Positions 11,157-19,078 of a DNA stretch of 64,000 nt are shown here, piece by piece. The DNA comes from Flavobacteriales bacterium (GTDB taxonomy: Bacteria; Bacteroidota; Bacteroidia; Flavobacteriales_D; Sanyastnellaceae), in contig JAIXWX010000025.1 in NCBI GenBank assembly GCA_027491075.1, forward strand, positions 186,001 through 250,000, read 5' to 3'. Under the pieces are notes generated by a model. That model did no database searches. It worked only from the letters and a program-made list of their open reading frames with translations, and was not told the DNA's origin. Made by a program: the position numbers and the translations under genes. Numbering within the stretch: position 1 is the stretch's first letter; every line of letters begins with the position of its first letter.

Positions 11157-12530
11157 ATGTTTTTTAGCCGAAGTTTCGATGAGCCCAAATATTTAATCTT
11201 TTGGATATTTTTTGTTTGCCCATTTCATTTATTGGCGCAGACATTCCAAAATGGATCATTGGAGTCGTGGGGCATGACATCCACTTGTTCGGTTAATACT
11301 GTTCCGGATGGTTGGGTAAGTTTTTCAAATGGAGGTCAAAATTTGGACGAATGTGATTTTTCAATTTGTGCCTCTACAATCCCAGCTCAAGCATCTGAAG
11401 GTAACTCTTACGGAAGAGCTTATGCGGCTACTTTGACAACAGGCGAAGGCCTTGCACAGCAGGTGGATGAATTGATTATAGGTAATGAATATGAAATTTC
11501 TTTTGATTTTGCAGGCTCCAATCTTCTTCCTGGATCGGATAATTGCCGATGGCATATTTTCTTAGACAATCTAGAGGTTGACGCGACCATCGTATTTAGC
11601 GCCGCCGAGGCCCAATGGAGTACACATACATTTTCATTTCTTGCTAGTAATACGTCACATGTTTTTGGCTTTAGAGCCTTCAATGCAACCCAAGGTTCAG
11701 GAGGCAGCGCTGGCATCGATAATTTCGTCATCACGAATATTACTCCAGAAGAAATATTGCCGCCGATTGCTGCATTTACGCAATCACAAGAGGTTATTTG
11801 CGTGGGTGAGTGTATAGTATTCACTAACACTTCTCAATTTGAATCTCAAGCAAGTTGGACCTTTGAATCAGGAAGTCCAGCAACTTCTACAAGCGTGAAT
11901 GCTGTCACTGTGTGCTACGATGTTCCAGGCGTTTATTCAGTAGAATTATCCGTGTCCAATGAAGATGGAACGGATCAAGTAGTGTTGCAACAAGCAGTCA
12001 CTGTGAATGATGTACCCGAAGGCACGCTCGCATTGGCAGGTGACTCATTGATTTTGTTGACGGATGTGGGTATAGGAGCTATTAATTGGACCTTAAATGG
12101 CTCTCCAATTTTGGCGAGTGGTTTGGTACTTACTCCTGCGGAGTATGGCTTTTATGAAGTGGACATCGAAAACGAATTTCTTTGCACTACATCGCTCAAC
12201 ATATCCATTGAAGAGCCTCCCGTGATCATTCAACCAGAAACTCTCCCCGTATGGATTCCAAATGCAGTAACCTTTACTGAAGATGGCATCAATGATAGCT
12301 GGGGTGTTTATGGCGAATTGACAGCATTAGAAAGTTTTAATGCACAAGTATTCAATCGTTGGGGGCAGAAAGTTTTTGATACGAATGACGTCGACGAGCG
12401 CTGGACGGGCAATGCTTTTGATGGTCAATATTTTGTTCCCGATGGTATTTATCTCTACATCGTCACCCTCAAGTTTCCTTGGGAAATCGAAAATCGCCAA
12501 TACAAAGGGCATGTTAATGTGCTTCGGTGA
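11157..12530 (+). CDS. Secreted surface protein with PKD-like domain and T9SS type B C-terminal domain
   Basis: A 457-residue exported protein. After a signal peptide (ending LLAQ, about residue 28) comes a jelly-roll-like domain (about 30-195, with AGIDNFVI) that resembles carbohydrate-binding or adhesion modules. Next is a PKD-like domain (about 203-285, with GECIVFTNTS and VPGVYSVELSVSN). The C-terminal 90 residues (IPNAVTFTEDGINDSWGV, then FNRWGQKVFD, then YKGHVNVLR) form the gliding-motility-associated / type B sorting domain that sends proteins through the T9SS. It is monocistronic. The likely role is adhesion or surface binding; the ligand is unknown. Start ATG 11157 gives a somewhat long N-region before the hydrophobic core. 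Confidence 0.88.
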   Translation: MFFSRSFDEPKYLIFWIFFVCPFHLLAQTFQNGSLESWGMTSTCSVNTVPDGWVSFSNGGQNLDECDFSICASTIPAQASEGNSYGRAYAATLTTGEGLAQQVDELIIGNEYEISFDFAGSNLLPGSDNCRWHIFLDNLEVDATIVFSAAEAQWSTHTFSFLASNTSHVFGFRAFNATQGSGGSAGIDNFVITNITPEEILPPIAAFTQSQEVICVGECIVFTNTSQFESQASWTFESGSPATSTSVNAVTVCYDVPGVYSVELSVSNEDGTDQVVLQQAVTVNDVPEGTLALAGDSLILLTDVGIGAINWTLNGSPILASGLVLTPAEYGFYEVDIENEFLCTTSLNISIEEPPVIIQPETLPVWIPNAVTFTEDGINDSWGVYGELTALESFNAQVFNRWGQKVFDTNDVDERWTGNAFDGQYFVPDGIYLYIVTLKFPWEIENRQYKGHVNVLR

Positions 12531-12738
12531 TCGAAAGCGACCTAATTGAATAGGTAACCGATCCTATAGGTTCAAAACGAAGTTATTTGTGTAGCCATTT
12601 TTGAAAAAACTGCCCGGCTCCGCCATTGAAAAATACTAGTGCCTGACGGGTAACTAATAATGAAACGGATTCGAATTTACATGATAGATCTCATTGATCA
12701 ACAATTCGAGCTGTCATATAAAGAAGAAAATTTAGTTT

Positions 12739-12766
12739 AAAAAAAAGCCACGTTTTTCAACGCGGC
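12739..12766 (-). terminator. Rho-independent terminator of the M49 peptidase gene
   Basis: On the minus strand, arms GCCGCGT and ACGTGGC (one G-U pair, loop of 6) are followed by eight T. It lies about 30 nt after the peptidase stop. The rest of the 265-nt gap (12531-12738) shows no gene I can support. Confidence 0.85.
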
Positions 12767-12795
12767 CTTTCTTTGAATTTCTTCAGAAAGAATAA

Positions 12796-14847
12796 TTATT
12801 TCTTCACAAGATGACCGAAGTTCTTGCTGTAGAATAACATTTGATCTGCGAAACGATCCATGTAAGTGACCTTCACATCGGTGATGTTGCCAGCAGCATC
12901 AGTTTCAGGAACCAATACAGGATTCATAAATCCAGCATATGGTGGAGTATTGAGTTTCGTGCTGCGTTCTAGAACTTCTTTGTGAAGTTTTTGATCAACT
13001 TTTTTGCCATATCCATCTGCCAAACCTTTAGCAGCTGCATAGTCGCCCTCACTGGTAATGCGTTGCACTTCTTTCAATAGCTCGCCCACCAATACACGCA
13101 TCTTGTCGTAATCACGAATGTCGATGAGCGTTCTTCCATCGCGATTTACCATCACAATCACAGAGTCGGCCTTTCCTTTTTCATAAAGCCAATTGCTCAC
13201 CCATGCTCTGTTTCTCATGTGCGCTTCTTCCAGGTCTTCGCCCAATTTCAATCGGCGCAACTGTACCAACATTCCATTTCGTAAGTAAGCATCGTATTCT
13301 GCTTTGCCTACTTCTAAGCTTTCCATCAGTCCCATTTCTACCAACTTTGTATCCATGACATAATAGAGTGCAACCAAGTCAGCTCTCCCTTCTTCGATAG
13401 TAGAAGCAAATTCCTTCAGCGTTTGTGAAGATGGAGCAACTCCTTCTTCCAATTGTCCGCTAGCGTGACCGATAACTTCGTGCATTGCAGTATGCAGTTT
13501 TCCAGCTACATCGCTGTGTTTCTTAGCGCGTTCAATTTCTTCCGCGTCGTGAGCAAATTCATCGAGTGTTCCAGTACCCGCGCTCTTGTTATAGGCATCT
13601 TCAATGTTGCCTAGACTCACACTCTTGGAGCCGTGTAGGGTTCGAATCCATTGTGCGTTGGGTAAGTTTACCCCAATCGGAGTAGAGGGAGAAGCATCTC
13701 CAGATTCGCCGGCCGCATTTACAACGCGATAAGTGATTCCTTTCACCTCTTTCTTCTTGTGTTCCATCATGATCGGAGAATTGTCTTCAAAGTATTGTGC
13801 ATTCTGCATCAATACCTTCATTCTGTCTGAAGCTTCGAAATCGTTGATTTCGATAATGCTCTCATAACTACCTCTCATTCCAAGCGGATCATTGTACACT
13901 TCCACAAATCCATGAATGAAGTCAATATCTCCTTCTGTAGCACCTACCCATTGAATGTTGAAATCGTCCCAAGCACGCAAATCTCCTGTTTTATAGAATT
14001 GAACGAGCTTACGGATAGCAACCGCTTGCTTGTCATTCTCAGCTACTTTCTCCGCTTTCTCAAGCCAGAAAACAACTTGTTCTAGAGCTGCTCCATAGAG
14101 CCCACCAACTTTATAAACTTCTTCTACTAACTTACCGTCTTTCTTCACCAACTTCGCATTGATGCCGTAGCTCAATGGTGCACGATCTTCTGGTTTGTTG
14201 AGAGCAGCATAATATTCTTGAGCTTCTTTTGTGGTAATGCCTTCTCCGTACATGTTCACGGCAGAGTTTTCTACAAGCCCTTTATCGGCGTCTTTTTCAA
14301 CCTTGCGAGGAGCTATTTTTGGGTTAAAAATCACCTCTTTTATTTCATCGCTACACACTGTATTGGTTCCCGAAAGAAGAGCGTTGAAGTATTCCTTCCC
14401 GAATTTGGGTTGGTGTTTTAGGTTGCTATAGTGATGGTGAATACCATTGCTCATCCATATTTGCTTCAGATAAGTTTCAAAAGCCAACCACTCTGGACTG
14501 GTTTTATCACCTGTATATGTAGTGTATATGTTTTCAAGAATGGTTCGAATCTCCAGGTTATGCTTGTAGTTCTGATCCCACATCATGTCTCTGCCCGCAA
14601 GTCCCGCTTGGGTGAGATAATAGACCAATTCCTTTTGCTTAGTCGTCAGGCGATCAAAGCAAGGGATTCGATAACGCAGAATTCGTATGTCTTCAAAGCG
14701 ATCCACCTCATAGGCGAAAGCCGAGTCATTGTCTACGCATGCAGTAGAAACTTCAGGGGCAGTTGCGGTTTCTTGTTTTTTCTCGCCGCCGCCGCAGGCA
14801 GTGAAAGCCAAAAGGCTACCCGCCAGGATAAAATGAGAAATTTTCAT
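12796..14847 (-). CDS. Dipeptidyl-peptidase III-like metallopeptidase (family M49), lipoprotein
   Basis: A 683-residue zinc peptidase of family M49. The hallmark HEVIGH (H456 to H461, HExxGH form) supplies two zinc ligands, and IEEGRAD (Glu485 in the EExxRA motif) supplies the third ligand. I start it at ATG 14847 rather than 14934, because the next residues form a lipoprotein signal (FILAGSLLAFTACGGG, lipobox Cys within the first 20 residues), which predicts anchoring in the cell envelope rather than the cytoplasm usual for eukaryotic DPP III. It releases dipeptides from oligopeptides, probably for amino-acid supply. It is single-gene, with a strong terminator downstream and a TACATTCG -7-like box upstream. 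It is divergent from apaG. Confidence 0.92.
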   Translation of the reverse strand: MKISHFILAGSLLAFTACGGGEKKQETATAPEVSTACVDNDSAFAYEVDRFEDIRILRYRIPCFDRLTTKQKELVYYLTQAGLAGRDMMWDQNYKHNLEIRTILENIYTTYTGDKTSPEWLAFETYLKQIWMSNGIHHHYSNLKHQPKFGKEYFNALLSGTNTVCSDEIKEVIFNPKIAPRKVEKDADKGLVENSAVNMYGEGITTKEAQEYYAALNKPEDRAPLSYGINAKLVKKDGKLVEEVYKVGGLYGAALEQVVFWLEKAEKVAENDKQAVAIRKLVQFYKTGDLRAWDDFNIQWVGATEGDIDFIHGFVEVYNDPLGMRGSYESIIEINDFEASDRMKVLMQNAQYFEDNSPIMMEHKKKEVKGITYRVVNAAGESGDASPSTPIGVNLPNAQWIRTLHGSKSVSLGNIEDAYNKSAGTGTLDEFAHDAEEIERAKKHSDVAGKLHTAMHEVIGHASGQLEEGVAPSSQTLKEFASTIEEGRADLVALYYVMDTKLVEMGLMESLEVGKAEYDAYLRNGMLVQLRRLKLGEDLEEAHMRNRAWVSNWLYEKGKADSVIVMVNRDGRTLIDIRDYDKMRVLVGELLKEVQRITSEGDYAAAKGLADGYGKKVDQKLHKEVLERSTKLNTPPYAGFMNPVLVPETDAAGNITDVKVTYMDRFADQMLFYSKNFGHLVKK

Positions 14848-14869
14848 TGTGGTTGGGTTATTACGGCGA

Positions 14870-14877
14870 CGAATGTA
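14870..14877 (-). promoter_or_regulatory. -7-like box TACATTCG, M49 peptidase
   Basis: TAnnTTCG on the minus strand ending 22 nt before the peptidase start. It differs from the consensus only by C for T at position 7. The same variant recurs upstream of five other genes here. Confidence 0.3.
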
Positions 14878-14914
14878 AGGGAATCGGTGAGAATGTCTTT
14901 TTTTTTCAGAAAAG

Positions 14915-14946
14915 TTGAAGTTATTAACAATCATCCGTTACATTTG
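14915..14946 (+). promoter_or_regulatory. Promoter of apaG: TTG - 21 nt - TACATTTG
   Basis: Both -33 (TTG 14915-14917) and -7 (TACATTTG 14939-14946) boxes match the Bacteroidota consensus with correct spacing. A short hairpin (CCTCTT / AAGAGG, 14951-14970) lies in the leader before the ATG at 14980. Confidence 0.7.
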
Positions 14947-14979
14947 TAATCCTCTTTTATCAACAAGAGGGGTTTACGA

Positions 14980-15366
14980 ATGTTGACAGAAGTTACCTCC
15001 GGAATTCGAATAAGCGTTGTTCCCAGATTTGAATCGGGTATCAGCAGTCCTATGTTGGATAATTATGTTTTTTCGTATCAAATAATAATAGAAAATCAAA
15101 ATCCTTATCCAGTGCAACTGCTGAGAAGGCATTGGTATATTTTTGATTCTGCTGGAGTGAAAAGGGAAGTGGAGGGAAGAGGAGTTGTTGGAGAGGTTCC
15201 TGTTATTCAACCGGGTGAGTTTTATTCTTATCAATCGGCCTGTGACCTTCGTTCTTTGCGAGGCACAATGACCGGATTTTATTCTATGAAAAAAGTGGGA
15301 GATGAACAAAACTTCCACGTCCGTATTCCCAAGTTTCGTTTGGAAGTTCCATACGGGTTGAACTAA
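14980..15366 (+). CDS. apaG: ApaG protein
   Basis: A 128-residue protein with the ApaG/DUF525 fibronectin-like fold. Family motifs are ENQNPYPVQLLRRHWYIFDS and the C-terminal PGEFYSYQSACDLRSLRGTM followed by FHVRIPKFRL. ApaG has been linked genetically to cobalt/magnesium resistance, but its biochemical role is unclear; related domains occur in some F-box proteins. It is the first gene of a three-gene operon: its TAA shares one base with the ATG of the next gene (TAATG at 15364-15368). It has its own strong promoter and a leader hairpin. Confidence 0.95.
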   Translation: MLTEVTSGIRISVVPRFESGISSPMLDNYVFSYQIIIENQNPYPVQLLRRHWYIFDSAGVKREVEGRGVVGEVPVIQPGEFYSYQSACDLRSLRGTMTGFYSMKKVGDEQNFHVRIPKFRLEVPYGLN

Positions 15367-16406
15367 TGAGAGTTTTTTTTGCTGCAATACTTTTGATCTC
15401 ATTCATAGCTTGCAACAACCAAGCTTCGAGTCCTTCGGAAATAAAATTATCAAAGAAAATCAGAGGCGTAAGTTTTGTTGGAGGACCGCATAGAGTCGAT
15501 CTTGTCTCTTTTATCGACTTAAAAAACATCAAAGTCAATTATGTGAGTCTGATGCCGTTTGCATTTGCGCGCAATGGAGAGCCTGACCTCATTTACAATT
15601 CAAGTTATCAATGGTGGGGCGAGACACCTGAAGGTATTCAAGCGTGCATCGATATGGCTAGGGAAAAGGGAATATCTTCGATGATCAAGCCACAAATATG
15701 GATGGATCGCGGGGAGTTTGTCGGATTCCTTCAAATGCCAAATGATAGTGCTTGGAAAATATTTGAAGAAAAGTATACGCAGTTCATTTTGACATGGGCA
15801 GAGATGAGCGAGAAGAACCGCCTGCCGCTTTTTTGCATCGGTACTGAGGTAGATGAGTGGGTGAGACAGCGCCCCGATTATTGGAAGCAACTCATCCAGA
15901 GTGTGCGGCAAATCTACAAGGGGGATCTCGTGTACGCTGCCAATTTCGGCAGTGAAAAGAGTATTCCCATTTGGAATGAATTGAACTACATAGGTGTGGA
16001 TATGTACGGTCCGGTATCTTCAGAGAAAACACCTACTATGGATACGTTGAATGCTTCGTGGAAAAAATACAGGGCTTATTTTAAGAATATCAGTGACTCG
16101 CTTGATCGACAGATTATCTTCACTGAATGGGGGTATCGCAGCGATGACTATTGTGGAGTCAACCCTTGGGCAGATACCCTTCATGGAGCAACAAATTATG
16201 AGGCTCAATCCATTTGCTACAAAGCACTCATTGAAAACTGTTATCCTGAGTCATGGTTTGTAGGAGGTTTTGTTTGGAAATGGTTTCCTGATACCTTACA
16301 GATGAAGGCAGAGAGGGATCATTTTTCACCACAAGGTAAAAGCGCCTTGAATGAGTTAAGGCTTATTTCTAAACTTCAACCAGATTTGAAAGATGAGAAA
16401 GAATAA
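15366..16406 (+). CDS. GH113-like TIM-barrel glycosidase, lipoprotein
   Basis: A 346-residue lipoprotein (lipobox FIAC, Cys16) with a single TIM-barrel domain resembling glycoside hydrolase family 113 (beta-mannanase-type, clan GH-A). Likely acid/base Glu161 lies in CIGTEVDEW and likely nucleophile Glu254 in IIFTEWGYRS. The N-terminal strand GVSFVGG and the downstream FVWKWFPD also fit. The substrate may be a beta-mannan or another beta-linked glycan, but this subgroup is poorly characterised. Its start overlaps the apaG stop by one base and its 3' end overlaps the next gene by 14 nt, so all three are translated from one mRNA. No obvious functional link with ApaG. Confidence 0.75.
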   Translation: MRVFFAAILLISFIACNNQASSPSEIKLSKKIRGVSFVGGPHRVDLVSFIDLKNIKVNYVSLMPFAFARNGEPDLIYNSSYQWWGETPEGIQACIDMAREKGISSMIKPQIWMDRGEFVGFLQMPNDSAWKIFEEKYTQFILTWAEMSEKNRLPLFCIGTEVDEWVRQRPDYWKQLIQSVRQIYKGDLVYAANFGSEKSIPIWNELNYIGVDMYGPVSSEKTPTMDTLNASWKKYRAYFKNISDSLDRQIIFTEWGYRSDDYCGVNPWADTLHGATNYEAQSICYKALIENCYPESWFVGGFVWKWFPDTLQMKAERDHFSPQGKSALNELRLISKLQPDLKDEKE

Positions 16407-17664
16407 GTATCTGATAGTTTTATTAGCAGTTTTGCTCTTTGGTAACGAGAAAGTTATAGCTCAAGCGTATAACTCCTACTTCACGGGAAGTAGCACGGAT
16501 GTCGTTACTAGTCCTCTAGGGGGCATTTGCTTAATGGGAGGGGCCACGGAAAACGATCAGGCAATGATTTGGTTCTTAGAGCGAGCCTCGGGAGGCGATA
16601 TTCTGGTCTTGCGCGCGAGCGGGTCTGATGGGTACAATAACTATTTTTTCTCAGAACTGGGGGTTACAGTAAATTCCGTTGAAACCATTGTTTGCAATCA
16701 AGCTTCTGCCTCTGAAAATCCCTATGTTTTAGAAAGAATTGAGAAAGCGGAGGCCATTTGGTTTGCGGGCGGAAATCAATGGAATTACATTTCCTATTGG
16801 CGAAACTCCTCTGTAGCGACGAAAATCAATGAGGCGATCAATCAACGAAACGTGGTGATTGGAGGGACGAGCGCTGGAATGGCGATTCAAGGGGAGTATT
16901 ATTTTTCTGCTCAGAATGGAACGGTGACTTCTTCTCAAGCGATGTCTAATCCTTATGGCAATTTGGTTACTATAGAAAATGAATCTTTTATAGAAAATGA
17001 ATTTCTTATTCATACTGTTACAGATACGCATTTTGATAGCCCTGATCGAAGAGGCCGCTTAGCCACTTTCTTAGCTAGGATGCACGTTGAAGGCATTATT
17101 GCTCCTCGAGGAGTCGCATGTGATGAATATACTGCGGTATGCGTTGATGACGAAGGTATAGCTCGGGTTTTCGGTACAGCAACTGATCAGGATTATGCAT
17201 ATTTCGTGACCTCTAATTGTATTTTGGAAAATATAGGTCCTGAGAATTGTTCTCCCGCCAATCCTCTCACTTGGGATGCGAATGGCGAGGCGCTGGTGGT
17301 ATATCGTGTAAAAGGAAACGAAGAGGGCACAGGAGGAATGAACCTATCCAATTGGCAGCAACACCAAGGTGGAGAATGGTTTCGGTGGTCGGTGGTGAAT
17401 GGTGTATTTGCTCAGACCGCTTCATCGGAAGTAGCTTGTATTTCTGAAACAGAAGAAGCAGAACAGACTGTAATTCGATGTTATCCTAATCCTGTTGAAT
17501 CAGTACTTTATTTTTCTAGGAAGGAGAATATAGAGCTATTTGATTCTACAGGACGTAAAATAGCAGAAGGCCAACATGATCGGTTCGACTTCACAACCTT
17601 GCCCTCTGGTCCCTATCTACTGCGTTTCCTAGATTCGAATGAGACCGCACGAATAGTCCATTGA
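16393..17664 (+). CDS. Cyanophycinase-like peptidase (family S51) with T9SS type A signal
   Basis: A 423-residue secreted protein: signal peptide (ending VIAQA, about residue 24), an S51/cyanophycinase class I glutamine-amidotransferase-like domain (about 40-300), and a C-terminal T9SS type A sorting domain starting near YPNPVESVLYF. The nucleophile motif is GGTSAGM with Ser160, and WFAGGNQWNY (123-132) is the conserved preceding block. Cyanophycinases cut the storage polymer multi-L-arginyl-poly-aspartate, and secreted forms let bacteria feed on it. Other S51 members are aspartyl dipeptidases, so the substrate is inferred. It is the last gene of the apaG operon, followed by a strong terminator. 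Confidence 0.85.
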   Translation: MRKNKYLIVLLAVLLFGNEKVIAQAYNSYFTGSSTDVVTSPLGGICLMGGATENDQAMIWFLERASGGDILVLRASGSDGYNNYFFSELGVTVNSVETIVCNQASASENPYVLERIEKAEAIWFAGGNQWNYISYWRNSSVATKINEAINQRNVVIGGTSAGMAIQGEYYFSAQNGTVTSSQAMSNPYGNLVTIENESFIENEFLIHTVTDTHFDSPDRRGRLATFLARMHVEGIIAPRGVACDEYTAVCVDDEGIARVFGTATDQDYAYFVTSNCILENIGPENCSPANPLTWDANGEALVVYRVKGNEEGTGGMNLSNWQQHQGGEWFRWSVVNGVFAQTASSEVACISETEEAEQTVIRCYPNPVESVLYFSRKENIELFDSTGRKIAEGQHDRFDFTTLPSGPYLLRFLDSNETARIVH

Positions 17665-17672
17665 TTTATGAT

Positions 17673-17704
17673 AAAAAAAAAGGCTGCCAATGGCAGCCTT
17701 TTTT
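17673..17704. terminator. Bidirectional terminator between cyanophycinase-like and RRM genes
   Basis: Perfect 9-bp arms AAGGCTGCC / GGCAGCCTT with a 3-nt loop (17680-17700), an A-run before and a T-run after. It serves both convergent genes. Confidence 0.95.
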
Positions 17705-17722
17705 AAATTTTCAATTCGCTTA

Positions 17723-18064
17723 TTAGTAGCGGTTGTTGTCTCTGTTGAAACGTGGCTTAAATCCGCCATCACGACCACCACCACCACCGAAGTTGCGCTG
17801 TGGACGGTCATTGCTGCGTTGTGGGCGATCTTCCGCTTCTTTAACGTTGATCTTTCTGCCCTTGATGTCACTCTGATCCAAAGATGAAATCGCGTTGCGA
17901 CCATCATCATCAGATGTCATTTCAACAAAACCAAAGCCGCGTGAACGACCTGTTGCTTTGTCCATGATAACTTTAGCAGAAGCTACTTCTCCGTACTGAG
18001 AAAAAATAGCGCTGAGCTCTTCGCTCGTTAGGCTGTAATTTAAGCCTGAAACAAAAATGTTCAT
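17723..18064 (-). CDS. Glycine-rich RRM RNA-binding protein
   Basis: A 113-residue protein with one RNA-recognition motif (residues 1-80): RNP2 is NIFVSGL and RNP1 is RGFGFVEM. An Arg/Gly-rich tail follows (GGGGGRDGGFKPRF). This is the cyanobacterial/Bacteroidota Rbp type, often cold-induced, that binds single-stranded RNA and acts as a chaperone. ATG 18064 is used because the family begins there; the frame is open to 18205 but runs into promoter DNA. The promoter at 18167-18196 is of consensus quality and leaves a leader of about 100 nt, long for this genome, which may carry temperature or autoregulation. It ends at the shared terminator. Confidence 0.92.
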   Translation of the reverse strand: MNIFVSGLNYSLTSEELSAIFSQYGEVASAKVIMDKATGRSRGFGFVEMTSDDDGRNAISSLDQSDIKGRKINVKEAEDRPQRSNDRPQRNFGGGGGRDGGFKPRFNRDNNRY

Positions 18065-18166
18065 TTGAAAAAAAATAAAAATATAACGTTTGTTGGATAG
18101 TACTACATCACCAACAAACATTAACCACTGAAGAAAACGTGTCAGATACCGAAGTACTATATAATT

Positions 18167-18196
18167 CAAAGATACTCTTTTTTTCTTAACAAACAA
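18167..18196 (-). promoter_or_regulatory. Promoter of the RRM gene: TTG - 19 nt - TATCTTTG
   Basis: Minus-strand -33 TTG (18194-18196) and -7 TATCTTTG (18167-18174) with 19-nt spacing, a full consensus match. Transcription would start about 95-100 nt before the ATG. Confidence 0.75.
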
Positions 18197-18250
18197 GAAA
18201 AACATTGAATTATAGACAATTTAACTAATTTATTCAATTATTTTGCCCCC

Positions 18251-19078
18251 ATGAAAAGGAATGAAAACAATCTTTTAGTTCTATGCGATCTTAGGGAGTC
18301 GAGCATGTCTGTGTTGCCATACGCAAGTTTTTTAGCAACACAATCAAAAAGGAATATCATTCTTTTACATCTTCAATGGGAGGGAAGTCCTGCAAATGTT
18401 ATTGCGGTGATGGAGTCGTGGCGTGCTTGCATTGCTGAGAGTTTTAAAGGAGAGATTGAGATAATATTAAGGAATGGCGACATTCTAAGAGACATCAAAA
18501 CAATAGCGGAGGAGCATTCATGTGATTTAGCTTTGATGCCTACTCATGGAATGCAGGGTTTTCAAGAAGTGGATGGAAGTTTAGCGCTGAACGTTATGAC
18601 GGAGGTAGAACTTCCTTTCATCGCCGTAAAAGCGGGTACAAATATTCGACCTCAACTCAGGAAGGTTTTACTCGCTGGGGAATTGAAGAATCAAATGCTC
18701 GAAGAACTCGAAGGATTTATTGATTTCACCAAATGGTCAGGAGCGGAAACGGTGGTGTATTTTCATGAAAGGGATAAGTCAGTGGTGCGTAGATCTTTTG
18801 AGGAGCAAATTCGTTCGACTTATGAGGCGAATGGCTTAAAGGTTTCCTTTTCTTCCTCTTTAAAATATGATTTTTCCAAAGCGGTCATGGATTTTGCCCT
18901 AGAAGAAAAACCAGACATTATAGCGACTTTGAATTTTTCATATGAGAGCTTGTTCACCATCAATCCTCGCACAGACGAAGAGGATTTGATTTATAACAAT
19001 GCGGGCATCCCCGTATTACTGATAACTCCTAGAAACAAGGAAGAAGATTTGGATTTGCCTGAGGATGAGATGATCTAG
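18251..19078 (+). CDS. Universal stress protein family, tandem domains
   Basis: A 275-residue cytoplasmic protein with two UspA-like halves (about 5-130 and 140-265). The first has VLPYASFLATQSKRNIILLHL and DLALMPTHGMQG; the second ends PDIIATLNFS then NNAGIPVLLITP. The ATP-binding glycine motif of ATP-type UspA proteins (Gx2Gx9G) is not clear, so nucleotide binding is uncertain. Such proteins modulate stress survival. Its stop codon abuts the stop of the convergent DUF1501 gene. The upstream gap is shared with the divergent RRM gene. Confidence 0.8.
   Translation: MKRNENNLLVLCDLRESSMSVLPYASFLATQSKRNIILLHLQWEGSPANVIAVMESWRACIAESFKGEIEIILRNGDILRDIKTIAEEHSCDLALMPTHGMQGFQEVDGSLALNVMTEVELPFIAVKAGTNIRPQLRKVLLAGELKNQMLEELEGFIDFTKWSGAETVVYFHERDKSVVRRSFEEQIRSTYEANGLKVSFSSSLKYDFSKAVMDFALEEKPDIIATLNFSYESLFTINPRTDEEDLIYNNAGIPVLLITPRNKEEDLDLPEDEMI

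Noticed and set aside
12660-12740. A 26-codon ORF (start ATG 12660) in the gap after the T9SS type B gene
   Set aside because: No promoter, no hydrophobic or conserved pattern, and it runs into the terminator of the opposite gene. Probably chance.
14431-14949. 172-codon frame on the plus strand opposite the M49 peptidase
   Set aside because: Entirely covered by the strongly supported M49 gene, which shows its catalytic motifs in frame.
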